A program made the translations under genes and the position numbers. Of a stretch of DNA of 64,000 nt, positions 31,425 to 40,638 are shown one piece after another. The first letter of the stretch is position 1. Each line of letters opens with the position of its first letter. The DNA is from DASRIA01 sp963724065 (lineage in GTDB: Bacteria > Actinomycetota > Thermoleophilia > Solirubrobacterales > JBBDJG01). The notes under the pieces were generated by a model that saw only the letters and a list, made by a program, of their open reading frames with translations, was not told the origin of the DNA and made no database searches. The DNA lies in NCBI GenBank assembly GCA_963724065.1, contig CAVRTB010000001.1, forward strand, positions 186,001 through 250,000, in the 5' to 3' direction.

Positions 31425-33797
31425 TCAGAAGGCAACGGCCTCGATCCAGTCGAGGGACCGGCCGCACAACGACTGGGCCACTTCGGGCGAAATGCGCTCG
31501 ATCGCCTGTGAGGAGGCTGGAGCCAGCACGATCGGCCCGAGTGCCGCCTCGACGCCGCCGCCGCCGGGCGGGAGCGTGCCCTTCTCGTACTCGATCTCGA
31601 CCGCGTGCTTGCCGGCCGGGAGACGCACGGATCCGAGCGGCTCGTACACGCCCGCGTGGCTCAGCTCGTGCCGGCGCGATGAAGCCTCGCGCCCGCCGAT
31701 CGCGACACGCAGCTTGCCGCGGTAGGAGCCCGCGATGAATACCTCGTAGCGACCGGTACGCGCCACCGTGACGTCGCTCGTCGTGTTCACGTCTCCGTTC
31801 GGGTACACGCCCCCGGGCACGTTCGGCACCGCGGCCCAGCCTGACCCGGGCGGGGCGGGCAGGCCCGCCGCCACGGCTGCGGGTCGCCGCGCGATCGCAA
31901 GCCCCGCGCCCGCGCGCCGCGCCGCGCGGGCGATCCGCTTGACGCTCGCACACTGGGCGGGTCCCGTCGCATGGGCGGCGTCCCCGATCGGAAGGTGCTG
32001 GATGACCGCGCGCTCGGAGCCGACGGGGCGCTGCCAGACGTCGTAGAAGCGGCCGCTGCGGACGCGCGTGTATATGGAGGGCGGTCGGCTTGACACGGGC
32101 GAGCGGCGAATCACGAGCGTGCGGTACACGAGCAGGCCGTCGAGCGCGAGCTCGTCGACGTCGGCGACCTCGAGCTTGTCGAGCACGCGGCCGTCGCGCA
32201 GCGGGATCGCGCGGCGACGCAGCTCCGACACACCCTCGGGATCCCCCTTGCGTAGGAAGTGCCGGACGCCGTACGGCTCGTACTCGGTCATCAGGGTCGG
32301 CCCCTCGCCGTCGATCTCGTTGCCGATCTTCTCGAGCTCGGCGTGCCGGTCCCGGGGCGCGAGGTTGACCTCGTGATAGGCCAGCGCGTTGGACCAAGCG
32401 ACGCCCCCCACGATCAACAGACCGAGCACCGCTGCCTCGGCGCGGCGGCCTCGCGTCAGCAGGGCGGCGGTGCCGACGCCTGCCGCGAGCAGGAGCGAGG
32501 GCGCGCCTGTGGCAAGTGCCTTGGTCGCGACCCAGGGCGACCCGAACGCACTGATCGCGAGCGCACCGGCGATCGACGCGAACGAGTACACCAGCAGCTC
32601 CCACGCGCGCCGCCGCCACGCCCACGCGATTCCGCCGAGCGCGGCCACGGCGACGACAGCGATCAGAAAATAGGTCGCCGCGAGGTCGTCAGGATCGAAG
32701 CGGAAGTCTCCTGTCGGCCAGATCCCGAAGAGCTGGAGGCGACTCGTCGGCTCGACCAGGTTGCCGAGGTCCGTCGCACTGCTGAGGGCTGTGCTCGCGG
32801 GCTTCAGGAACACTGTCGCCTGTTCCAAGGTGGGTATCGCAAGCAGCGTGGTGACGACAACGAAGGAGGCGACCGCGGCGGCAGCCATGCCGATCCCCTG
32901 CATGCGCGCGAGCAGCACGACCATTGGGATCAGCAGGGGCGCAAGCCAGACGACTCCGCCGAAGCTCAACACGGCGAGCAGCGCGGCGCTCGCAAAGGCG
33001 ATTGGGAACAGCGACCAGGCAGTGACCCGCTCGTACAGCAGCGGTCCGGCGAGCGCCGCGAGCAGGGCGATCGCCCACGCCGCGGCAAGCTCCTTCACCC
33101 CGCCCCACAGGGAGTAGGCGAACAGCAGGGAGGGCTGCGTAGCGACCAGGGCGACCGCGGCCCGGATGGGTCGCGAGTCGAGCGCCCGGGCGGTCAGGAT
33201 GTAGAGGGCCATGCCGGTGTAGGCGGCCAGCAGCGCCTGGTAAGGCTGGAACACCCAGGCGGGATCCTCGCCGACCAGCTTCGCGCCGATTCCGAGCGGA
33301 GGGAAAGCTCCCACGGGGTAACCCACCCTGAGGTTGACATCGAGCGTCGCCTCGTACGACGAGGGGACGAGTCCGCTCAGGTCACGACCGTGCTCCATCA
33401 GGCGGTCGGTCATCGCGAGCCAGGTGGCGGTGTCGTCGAGCTTGATGTAGCCCGCGAAGGTCGCCTCGCCGGAGAGGAACACGGGCGCGGCGAACACCGC
33501 GAACACCCCGCATCCCACCGCGACGCCCCACCAGTCGATCACGCGTTCGCGCAGCGGCCACGAGATCGCGAGGCCGGCTGCCGCGAGCGCGAGCACCGCC
33601 GGTACGGCGAACTCCGCCGTAGCGTCCCAGGCGGTCGCGATGTGACCAGCGACGAGCACAACGGCGAAGCCCGCGACCGGAAGCAGGCCGCTCGGCATGC
33701 GGCGATTCGCGAGCTGCTCGAGCAGCAGGCCGCAACCGAGCGAGATCGCCGTCATGACGATCGGGAAGAGAATCCAGCAGACGAGCAGGGCGGTCAT
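31425..33797 (-). CDS. Large polytopic membrane protein, GT-C-like
   Basis: A 790-residue protein. Residues ~1-500 hold about 12-13 membrane segments with extracytoplasmic loops (GYIKLDDTATWLAMTDRLMEH contains an Asp pair in the first long loop, the position of the catalytic Asp in GT-C glycosyltransferases). The last ~290 residues form a soluble region ending in a beta-rich domain (GSYRGKLRVAIGGREAS, LPAGKHAVEIEYEKG). The layout resembles lipid-linked-sugar transferases of cell-envelope assembly, but no diagnostic signature was recognised, so GT-C is a hypothesis. It lies between the surface-protein genes and may be cotranscribed with the anchored protein gene at 33846. Confidence 0.65.
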   Translation of the reverse strand: MTALLVCWILFPIVMTAISLGCGLLLEQLANRRMPSGLLPVAGFAVVLVAGHIATAWDATAEFAVPAVLALAAAGLAISWPLRERVIDWWGVAVGCGVFAVFAAPVFLSGEATFAGYIKLDDTATWLAMTDRLMEHGRDLSGLVPSSYEATLDVNLRVGYPVGAFPPLGIGAKLVGEDPAWVFQPYQALLAAYTGMALYILTARALDSRPIRAAVALVATQPSLLFAYSLWGGVKELAAAWAIALLAALAGPLLYERVTAWSLFPIAFASAALLAVLSFGGVVWLAPLLIPMVVLLARMQGIGMAAAAVASFVVVTTLLAIPTLEQATVFLKPASTALSSATDLGNLVEPTSRLQLFGIWPTGDFRFDPDDLAATYFLIAVVAVAALGGIAWAWRRRAWELLVYSFASIAGALAISAFGSPWVATKALATGAPSLLLAAGVGTAALLTRGRRAEAAVLGLLIVGGVAWSNALAYHEVNLAPRDRHAELEKIGNEIDGEGPTLMTEYEPYGVRHFLRKGDPEGVSELRRRAIPLRDGRVLDKLEVADVDELALDGLLVYRTLVIRRSPVSSRPPSIYTRVRSGRFYDVWQRPVGSERAVIQHLPIGDAAHATGPAQCASVKRIARAARRAGAGLAIARRPAAVAAGLPAPPGSGWAAVPNVPGGVYPNGDVNTTSDVTVARTGRYEVFIAGSYRGKLRVAIGGREASSRRHELSHAGVYEPLGSVRLPAGKHAVEIEYEKGTLPPGGGGVEAALGPIVLAPASSQAIERISPEVAQSLCGRSLDWIEAVAF

Positions 33798-33845
33798 CGG
33801 TGAGCCTCTCGCCTCCCGTCGGAGCGCGTCCGGTTCGAGGCCGCG

Positions 33846-34430
33846 TTAACGGACCGGCCGCAGGCGACCCTCGCCGGCGAGTCCGCGCGCCCTCTGGGCG
33901 GAGGGGTCATAGACCTCCACCTGCACGGGTTCCCCCGGGTATGCGACATAGACGCTGTTCGGCCGGCCCCGGCTGTAGACGCCCAAGCCACCGCTCTCGA
34001 CAGGAAACGACACGTTGTCGCGCCCCCTGGCGAGGCGGCGCAATCCGTTCAGCGCCTTGGAGCGCGGGTATGTGCCGATCGTGAGGTAGTCCGGCTGTCC
34101 GTCGCCGACGGGGACGCCCGGCGGCAGGTACCGGATGTAGACGTTGCCGTCGGTGGTGCGCGTGAGCTCGTACGTGTAACCCTGCCGGGGCCCGACCCAG
34201 TAGACGGGGTGTCCCGTCTCGTCGGGCAACGTGCGCAGCTGCGCGACGGTTGCCGACGAGGAGGCGGGGCGCTGCGGCCCTGAGTTGTTGTCGTCACCAT
34301 CGCGAAAGATGAGCCACGCGGCGAAGGCCACGACCAGGGCCACGGCGATTGTGGCGCCCACGCGCATGCGGCGCACGCCCTGCGGGGGGCGGGCGGCATT
34401 GGGCCGGGGTGATTGAGGTGCCTGGGTCAT
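33846..34430 (-). CDS. Membrane-anchored hypothetical protein
   Basis: A 194-residue protein: ~20-residue Pro/Arg-rich cytoplasmic head, one membrane span (GATIAVALVVAFAAWLIF), and a ~150-residue extracytoplasmic part with YWVGPRQGYTYELTRTTDGNVYIRYLPPG and YLTIGTYP. The outer part is unrecognised and lacks cysteines. It sits 48 bp upstream of the large membrane protein gene on the same strand, so it may be part of the same transcript. Confidence 0.62.
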   Translation of the reverse strand: MTQAPQSPRPNAARPPQGVRRMRVGATIAVALVVAFAAWLIFRDGDDNNSGPQRPASSSATVAQLRTLPDETGHPVYWVGPRQGYTYELTRTTDGNVYIRYLPPGVPVGDGQPDYLTIGTYPRSKALNGLRRLARGRDNVSFPVESGGLGVYSRGRPNSVYVAYPGEPVQVEVYDPSAQRARGLAGEGRLRPVR

Positions 34431-34599
34431 CTCGGAGCGACTCTACAGCGCGACTCTATATATGAGGCGGCTCGAACGCGCGTCAGCATTTCCCGGCAGT
34501 CCATCGCTGGGCCGAACTTCAACGGATAACGGTGGGCCCCCCGAAGATGTGTTAAGTTGCCCACCAGTTCGCCCCATAGCGGAAGGGCACGGAGGGATC

Positions 34600-37475
34600 T
34601 TGGCTACAACGGATTTGCGAGGTCGGGAACGGACGTCCACTTTTCTGAGGGGCGCGCTTATCGGCGCGGCTCTTTTCATGCTTGTCCTGGTTTGGGGCGC
34701 TGTTCCCGCGTCGGCGACTCACAAGGCCGATCACCAGTGCACGCCGTCAGACAACCACCAGGGTTGTCTGGGAGCGACGGGCCCGACTGGTCCGCAGGGC
34801 CCGACTGGCCCACGCGGCGCGACCGGAGCGACCGGCCCAAAGGGCGCGACGGGCAACACCGGCCCGGCCGGCCCGGCCGGCCCTGTCGGCCCAGCTGGCC
34901 CGCGCGGCGCGACTGGAGCGACTGGACCCAAGGGCGATAAGGGTGCGACCGGCGCCAACGGCGCAACCGGTACCAACGGAGCGACCGGCGCCAAGGGCGA
35001 CAAGGGCGACAAGGGCGACGCCGGAGCAACTGGCGCCAAGGGTGATCAAGGAGACGTAGGCCCAGCCGGCCCGCAGGGCGCAACCGGAGTCCAGGGCGTC
35101 CAGGGCGACACCGGAGCAACTGGCGCCAACGGCGACAAGGGCGACACCGGCGACGCCGGAGCAACCGGCGCCCAGGGCGACACCGGCGACACCGGAGCGA
35201 CCGGCGACAAGGGTGACACCGGCGACAAGGGCGACACGGGCGACGCCGGAGCAACTGGCGCCAAGGGTGATCAAGGAGACGTAGGCCCAGCCGGCCCGCA
35301 GGGCGCAACCGGAGTCCAGGGCGTCCAGGGCGACACGGGCGCGACCGGAGCGAAGGGCGACAAGGGCGACACCGGCGACGCCGGAGCAACCGGCGCCAAG
35401 GGCGACAAGGGCGACACCGGCGACGCCGGAGCGACCGGCGACAAGGGGGCGACAAGGGCGACACCGGCGACGCCGGAGCAACTGGCGCCAAGGGTGATCA
35501 AGGAGACGTAGGCCCAGCCGGCCCGCAGGGCGCAACCGGAGTCCAGGGCGTCCAGGGCGACACGGGCGCGACCGGAGCGAAGGGCGACAAGGGCGACACC
35601 GGCGACGCCGGAGCAACCGGCGCCCAGGGCGACAAGGGCGACACCGGCGACGCCGGAGCAACCGGCGCCAAGGGCGACAAGGGCGACACCGGCGACGCCG
35701 GAGCAACTGGCGCCAAGGGTGATCAAGGAGACGTAGGCCCAGCCGGCCCGCAGGGCGCAACCGGAGTCCAGGGCGTCCAGGGCGACACGGGCGCGACCGG
35801 AGCGAAGGGCGACAAGGGCGACACCGGCGACGCCGGAGCAACCGGCGCCCAGGGCGACAAGGGCGACACCGGAGACACCGGAGACACCGGAGCGACCGGC
35901 GACAAGGGTGACACCGGCGACAAGGGCGACACCGGCGACGCCGGAGCAACTGGCGCCAAGGGTGATCAAGGAGACGTAGGCCCAGCCGGCCCGCAGGGCG
36001 CAACCGGAGTCCAGGGCGTCCAGGGCGACACGGGCGCGACCGGAGCGAAGGGCGACAAGGGCGACACCGGCGACGCCGGAGCAACCGGCGCCCAGGGCGA
36101 CAAGGGCGACACCGGAGACACCGGAGACACCGGAGCGACCGGCGACAAGGGTGACACCGGCGACAAGGGCGACACCGGCGACGCCGGAGCAACTGGCGCC
36201 AAGGGTGATCAAGGAGACGTAGGCCCAGCCGGCCCGCAGGGCGCAACCGGAGTCCAGGGCGTCCAGGGCGACACGGGCGCGACCGGAGCGAAGGGCGACA
36301 AGGGCGACACCGGCGACGCCGGAGCAACTGGCGCCAAGGGCGACAAGGGCGACACCGGAGACACCGGAGACACCGGAGCGACCGGCGACAAGGGTGACAC
36401 CGGCGACAAGGGCGACACCGGCGACGCCGGAGCAACTGGCGCCAAGGGTGATCAAGGAGACGTAGGCCCAGCCGGCCCGCAGGGCGCAACCGGAGTCCAG
36501 GGCGTCCAGGGCGACACGGGCGCGACCGGAGCGAAGGGCGACAAGGGCGACACCGGCGACGCCGGAGCAACCGGCGCCCAGGGCGACAAGGGCGACACCG
36601 GCGACACCGGAGCGACCGGCGCCAAGGGCGACAAGGGCGACACCGGCGACGCCGGAGCAACCGGCGCCAAGGGTGATCAAGGAGACGTAGGCCCAGCCGG
36701 CCCGCAGGGCGCAACCGGAGTCCAGGGCGTCCAGGGCGACGCCGGCGCGACCGGAGCGAAGGGCGACAAGGGCGACACCGGCGACGCCGGAGCAACTGGC
36801 GCCCAGGGCGTTCAGGGCGAGGCCGGACCCACGGGTCCCGCCGGCCCCACGGGCGCTGAGGGCGCGACGGGAGCGACCGGCGACGAGGGTCAGACGGGCC
36901 CGACAGGGGGAGACGGACAAGCCGGCGCGTCCGGGCCTGCAGGCCCGACGGGCCCCGCGGGCGCCACAGGGGCGACCGGTTCGCAGGGGGCAACCGGTTC
37001 GCAGGGTGGGGCCGGGGCCACCGGCGCTGAGGGCCCGACAGGCGCCACGGGCCCTGCAGGCGCAGGGGGGCACGTCCCGACGTTCATGACCACGTCCGAC
37101 GCGACCGACCTTCAGTGCATCGGAAACGTCTACTTCGGCACCAACAAGCACGCCAGCTGTCCAGCCGCTACGCCGGCCAACACCTACTCGGCCGAGGTCG
37201 AATTTCTGGATGGGCCGGTTCCTGCAGGCGGCGGCTCCGTCACGAACCTGGAGGCGGTGGTGAACACCGCGCCGACCGCGGGTCAGAGCCACGTCGTCGA
37301 GGTGATGAACAATACGACCGGCACGACGCTTCTGTCTTGCACGGTCACCGCCGGCAATAGCTCCTGCCAGAACGTCGGATCCGCGGCGGTGCCGGCGGGT
37401 CATTACCTCCAGGTGAGGATCGACAACGTAGGCGGCGCGTCCAACCGGAAGTGGAGAGTGACCTTCCGGTACTAG
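34600..37475 (+). CDS. Secreted collagen-like protein, broken by a frameshift
   Basis: TTG 34600 is the preferred start (GGAGGG lies 3 bases upstream); it gives a signal-like segment FLRGALIGAALFMLVLVWG and cleavage near VPASA. A Cys pair region (HQCTPSDNHQGC) precedes about 255 uninterrupted Gly-X-Y triplets (34771-37068), the collagen triple-helix pattern; no cysteine occurs inside. A C-terminal ~130-residue domain (DLQCIGNVYFGTN… ASNRKWRVTFRY, four Cys) resembles trimerising heads of bacterial collagen-like proteins. The frame breaks at a G5 run (35445-35449, normally G3): two extra bases make the first frame stop at 35511, but the GXY pattern continues intact in the shifted frame to the end. 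Such proteins are usually surface fibrils. Whether the break is real is unclear. Confidence 0.8.
34771..37068 (+). repeat. Gly-X-Y collagen-like coding repeat
   Basis: About 255 nine-base units coding GATG, GDTG, GAKG, GDKG and similar. Because G and C dominate and the unit is a multiple of three, the minus strand also stays open over most of this stretch, which produces spurious long frames there. Confidence 0.92.
35041..36808 (+). repeat. Eight-copy higher-order repeat inside the collagen-like gene
   Basis: The landmark GGTGATCAAGGAGACGTAGG begins at 35041, 35266, 35493, 35718, 35961, 36204, 36447 and 36672. Spacings are 225, 227, 225, 243, 243, 243 and 225 bases. All are multiples of nine except 227, which holds the two extra bases. 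The 18-base difference between 225 and 243 is two GXY triplets. Confidence 0.88.
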
Positions 37476-37777
37476 GCCCCTCGATGTCGGTGGCGCGATG
37501 CCGGACGACCGCGAAACGGGCGACCGGGTACGGGTCACGGGCAGGGGTTCTCACGGTCGTCGCCGGTCCCTCTCGTCAGCCGCAGACACGGCGGAGCACA
37601 GCTTCACGACGCCGTTAGGCACGGCCCGCCTCCTCCGCGCGACATCTTTTACTGACTAGACGTTCAGGAAACGCGTCGCGCGGGTACTAAAGACGCATTC
37701 ATCCCCGATCATCGTCTCGCTATGGGCGGCGAAATGGGGGTTCTCGGTAATTGATGCGTGAGAGGGAGGATGCGCTG
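37476..37777. other. Intergenic region with a possible promoter
   Basis: No gene is seen in these ~300 bases. Near its right end TTCAGG (37663-37668), a 16-base spacer and TACTAA (37685-37690) form a weak sigma-70-like promoter for the KGATP gene at 37778, leaving about 80 leader bases. AGGGAGG (37763-37769) is the ribosome-binding site. Confidence 0.4.
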
Positions 37778-38524
37778 ATGGCGCTAAGACTGCGTACATT
37801 CGTACCGCTTTCGCTTGCAGTAGGAGCCCTTTTGATGCTGGTCGCCGCGGAGATGGCTTCCGCGACGCATCCACGTCCGAAGGGTGCAACACCGCTCCGG
37901 GTTCCGCTTGTGCCCGCATACAACGCGTGCACGGCACCGAACCGGACCCACGGGCCGCCCCTGGCGTTCCCGTCCTGCAACCCGCCGGTCCAGTCGTCGA
38001 CCGCGATCACGATCGGCTCACCTGACGCGAACGGGGCGGCGGCGAACGGCGAAGGCTTCGTGAAGCTCTCCGTGTTCGTTGGAGTGCCGGGACCGCCCGA
38101 CGACTCCGACGTCCTGATCACGTCGACGGGCACGGACATCCGCTGCAAGGGCGGCACGGCCGCCTGCGGTAGCGCAAATGCCGCTGACGGCGCCGACTAC
38201 ACCGGGGAGGTACAGGGCAACGCGACCATCCGGATCACGGACCACTTCAACGGCATAGCAGCCGGTGGTGGCACGGAGCCGGGCACCGTCGTCGACATCC
38301 CGTTCCCGGTGAACGCCAGCTGCGCGGCGACGGCCAGCACGGCGATCGGTGGAACGTGCAGCGCCAACACGTCCGCGAACGCGACCGTACCGGGTGCCGT
38401 CAAGGACGCCAAGCGCTCGCTCGTGGAGATCGGTCAGTTGACGGTCACCGACGGTGGTCCTGACGGCCTCGTCGGGACCAGCCCGAACACGCTGTTCGCG
38501 GTTCAGGGCATCTTCATCCCGTAA
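37778..38524 (+). CDS. Secreted stand-alone KGATP-module protein (paralogue)
   Basis: A 248-residue protein started at ATG 37778, with AGGGAGG 8 bases upstream; upstream in-frame ATG/TTG codons (37751-37754) would put the ribosome-binding site inside the gene. A signal peptide (LAVGALLMLVAAEMASA) precedes PKGATPLRVPLVPAYNACTA… AVQGIFIP. It is very close to the protein at 30579: the same six cysteines and long identical runs (GVPGPPDDSDVLITS, ANAADGADYTGEVQGNATI). A strong 14-bp hairpin follows. The two copies bracket the collagen-like and membrane-protein genes, suggesting duplication of a useful secreted protein. Function unknown. Confidence 0.82.
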   Translation: MALRLRTFVPLSLAVGALLMLVAAEMASATHPRPKGATPLRVPLVPAYNACTAPNRTHGPPLAFPSCNPPVQSSTAITIGSPDANGAAANGEGFVKLSVFVGVPGPPDDSDVLITSTGTDIRCKGGTAACGSANAADGADYTGEVQGNATIRITDHFNGIAAGGGTEPGTVVDIPFPVNASCAATASTAIGGTCSANTSANATVPGAVKDAKRSLVEIGQLTVTDGGPDGLVGTSPNTLFAVQGIFIP

Positions 38525-38548
38525 ACCGGGAGCCCACCTGGGCGACCA

Positions 38549-38583
38549 GGGCCGGGAGCGGGCGTTGGCCCCGCTCCCGGCCC
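38549..38583 (+). terminator. Strong hairpin after the second KGATP gene
   Basis: GGGCCGGGAGCGGG (38549-38562), 7-base loop, and its exact 14-base reverse complement (38570-38583). There is no long T-run, but the stem is very stable. Confidence 0.68.
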
Positions 38584-38695
38584 GTCGTCTATCCGGTCGC
38601 CTCTGGTGGTGGTCCCCGAGCGCGATGTCCGCTTCACGCTCCCGCCCCGAACAAGCTGCTTGAAGTACGCGGTGCGTGGGGATAAGGGGCCTGAG

Positions 38696-39772
38696 GTGGG
38701 GAGCGCACACGGACAGGCCGGCACGCCCGTACGCGACGAGCGCGGGCGCATCGACGCCCTTTTGGAGCACGGGGAGCTGGAAGGCTGCATCGAGCTGTCC
38801 CAGGTGAACGAGGTGGTCGACGCACTCGACCTCTCTGACGCGGACGTCGAGGAGCTGCTGGATCGCATCGACCGGAGCGCGATCAAGCTGCGCGACGACT
38901 GCGGTCGCGAGGTGCCCGAGCAGGTCTCCTACGAGAACGAGGCGCTCGCGGCCGTCACCACCGACGCGCTCCAGCTCTTTCTACGCGAGGTCAACAGGTT
39001 CGAGCTGCTGAGCGCCGAGCAGGAGGTCGACCTCGCCAAGCGCATCGAGCGCGGCGACCGGCAGGCCAAGGCGCTCATGATCAACGCGAACCTGCGCCTC
39101 GTGATCTCGATCGCGCGTCGCTACCAGGGCACGCAGTTGACGCTCCTCGACCTGATCCAGGAAGGCATCCTCGGCCTGATCAGGGCCACCGAGAAGTTCG
39201 ACTGGAGGCGTGGCTACAAGTTCTCCACTTATGCGACGTGGTGGATCCGTCAGGCGGTCGACCGCGGCATTGCGAATGGGGCCCGCATGATCCGGCTTCC
39301 GGTCTACGCCGTCGAGCGCGAGAAGCAGATCGCGCGCGCACAGCGGCGCCTCGTCACGCGCCTCGGCCGCCAGCCGAGCGAGGAGGAGATCGCCGAGGAG
39401 GCCGAGATGACGGTCCAGCAGGTGCTCGACCTCCAGGGCGCGGCGCGCACGGTGACGAGCCTCGACAAGCCTGTCGGCGCCGATGGAGAGACGCCCTTCG
39501 GCGATCTCCTCCCGAGCGACGACCGCCAGCCTGCCGAGGAGGTGGAGCTGAGCCTGCACCGGGATGTCGTGCGAAAGGCGATGTCGGAGCTGCCTGACGA
39601 GCAACGCGCCGTGCTCGAGCTGCGATACGGGATGGCGGCCAGCGCGGAGCCGCACACGATCGACCAGGTCGTCGCCCAGCTCGGCTTGTCACGCAACCGG
39701 GTGCGACGCTTGGAGGCCGACGGGCTGGCACGGCTCGCGCGCAGGCGCGAGATCGCAGCGCTACAGGACTGA
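38696..39772 (+). CDS. Sigma-70-family RNA polymerase sigma factor with region 1.1-like head
   Basis: A 358-residue protein. GTG 38696 is favoured (AAGGGG 6 bases upstream) over earlier in-frame codons. A region 1.1-like helical head (RIDALLEHGELEGCIELSQV… ELLDRIDRS) precedes region 1.2 (LQLFLREVNRFELLS), region 2 (NLRLVISIARRYQGT, LDLIQEGILGLIRATEKFDW, FSTYATWWIRQAVDRGIAN), region 3 (…TVTSLDKPVGADGETPFGDLL) and region 4 HTH (IDQVVAQLGLSRNRVRRLE). It is more RpoD-like than the factor at 26986, and may be the housekeeping or a closely related sigma, but without a genome-wide view this cannot be decided. Convergent with the TlpA-like gene. Confidence 0.9.
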   Translation: MGSAHGQAGTPVRDERGRIDALLEHGELEGCIELSQVNEVVDALDLSDADVEELLDRIDRSAIKLRDDCGREVPEQVSYENEALAAVTTDALQLFLREVNRFELLSAEQEVDLAKRIERGDRQAKALMINANLRLVISIARRYQGTQLTLLDLIQEGILGLIRATEKFDWRRGYKFSTYATWWIRQAVDRGIANGARMIRLPVYAVEREKQIARAQRRLVTRLGRQPSEEEIAEEAEMTVQQVLDLQGAARTVTSLDKPVGADGETPFGDLLPSDDRQPAEEVELSLHRDVVRKAMSELPDEQRAVLELRYGMAASAEPHTIDQVVAQLGLSRNRVRRLEADGLARLARRREIAALQD

Positions 39773-39788
39773 GCGAGCGCCGTCCGCG

Positions 39789-40514
39789 TCAGCGCAGCGG
39801 CACGCTGCCGGCGCCCTGTTCGGTCCCGATCTTTCGAGCCGACCGCGCGGCAGCGGCCCCGAACTCCATCTGGCGCTCGGAGGCGCTTCCCTCGACGTGT
39901 CCGACGACATCTCCCGTCGCGGAGATGAAGAAGGTCTCGGGAAGTTGCTCGACCCCATAGGCCCTCGCGCTCCGGGCGACCGGGTCGTGGACGACGGGAT
40001 GCGTCAGCCCGTACTGGCGCGCGAAGCGCAGGGCGTCGCGCCCGCGTGCGTCGACGCTCAGCCCCACGAAGGCGACGCCGCGCCTGCCCCATCGCTCCCA
40101 CGTCGCCTGCCCGAGACGCGCAGCGGCGCGGCATGGCGGGCAGTCGGACGACCACACCTGGAGCACGATAGGCGTGCCCGTCAAGACGGAGAGGTCGAGA
40201 TCGCCCGTCCTCGTCGCGCGCTCGATCGGCGCGCGCGCCTGCACAGGCGCCTCGCCGTCCTGGATCACCGCGAGTGAGAACGCGGGCGCGCGCACCTGCT
40301 TGCGCTCGCGAACCCGTCTCGCGAGGGAGTCACCGCCGGCGCCGGCCGGCAGCGGGGATCGCGGCTCGCCCGCCGAGGGGTTGCCGGTCCCTGTCCCGGC
40401 CCCGGGGCTGTCGTCGCCTCCGGACATCGCCACCACGGCGACGACGATCGCTGCGAGCCCGGCGACGACTGCGGCCGCTCCGAGCACATATGTATTTCGC
40501 CTGGAATTACGCAT
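39789..40514 (-). CDS. TlpA-like membrane-anchored thioredoxin-fold protein
   Basis: A 241-residue protein. ATG 40514 (MRNSRRNTYV) is used rather than longer in-frame starts, as it puts one membrane span (YVLGAAAVVAGLAAIVVAVV) at the N-terminus. A Gly/Ser linker leads to a thioredoxin-like domain with SSDCPPCRAA, the CxxC redox site, then GVAFVGLSVDARG and EQLPETFFIS (cis-Pro strand). It probably reduces or isomerises disulfides outside the membrane. That suits its neighbours, which are secreted Cys-containing KGATP proteins. It is divergent from the KGATP gene at 40639. Confidence 0.82.
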   Translation of the reverse strand: MRNSRRNTYVLGAAAVVAGLAAIVVAVVAMSGGDDSPGAGTGTGNPSAGEPRSPLPAGAGGDSLARRVRERKQVRAPAFSLAVIQDGEAPVQARAPIERATRTGDLDLSVLTGTPIVLQVWSSDCPPCRAAARLGQATWERWGRRGVAFVGLSVDARGRDALRFARQYGLTHPVVHDPVARSARAYGVEQLPETFFISATGDVVGHVEGSASERQMEFGAAAARSARKIGTEQGAGSVPLR

Positions 40515-40589
40515 GTTTTGCAACGTCGCCGAGGTCGGCGGCCGACCCTTGGGATCACCAAAATTACCTGGGCCGCGGAATGAGAACCG

Positions 40590-40598
40590 TGTTAGTAT
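40590..40598 (+). promoter_or_regulatory. Extended -10 promoter of the KGATP gene at 40639
   Basis: TG-T-TAGTAT (40590-40598) forms an extended -10; a clear -35 is not seen. The predicted leader is about 35 bases with GGGAGG 6 bases before the GTG. Confidence 0.5.
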
Positions 40599-40638
40599 CC
40601 GCCCGTTGGTGCAGGGGGATCTAACCGGGAGGATCATC

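Noticed and set aside
34771..37068. CRISPR array
   Set aside because: The repeats are in-frame protein-coding units of nine bases and multiples, with no unique spacers.
34747..37538. Very long minus-strand frames over the collagen-like region
   Set aside because: They are mirror images of the GXY repeat, which stays open on the other strand because of its composition; translations are low-complexity Arg/Pro or Val/Ala/Leu repeats with no fold signal.
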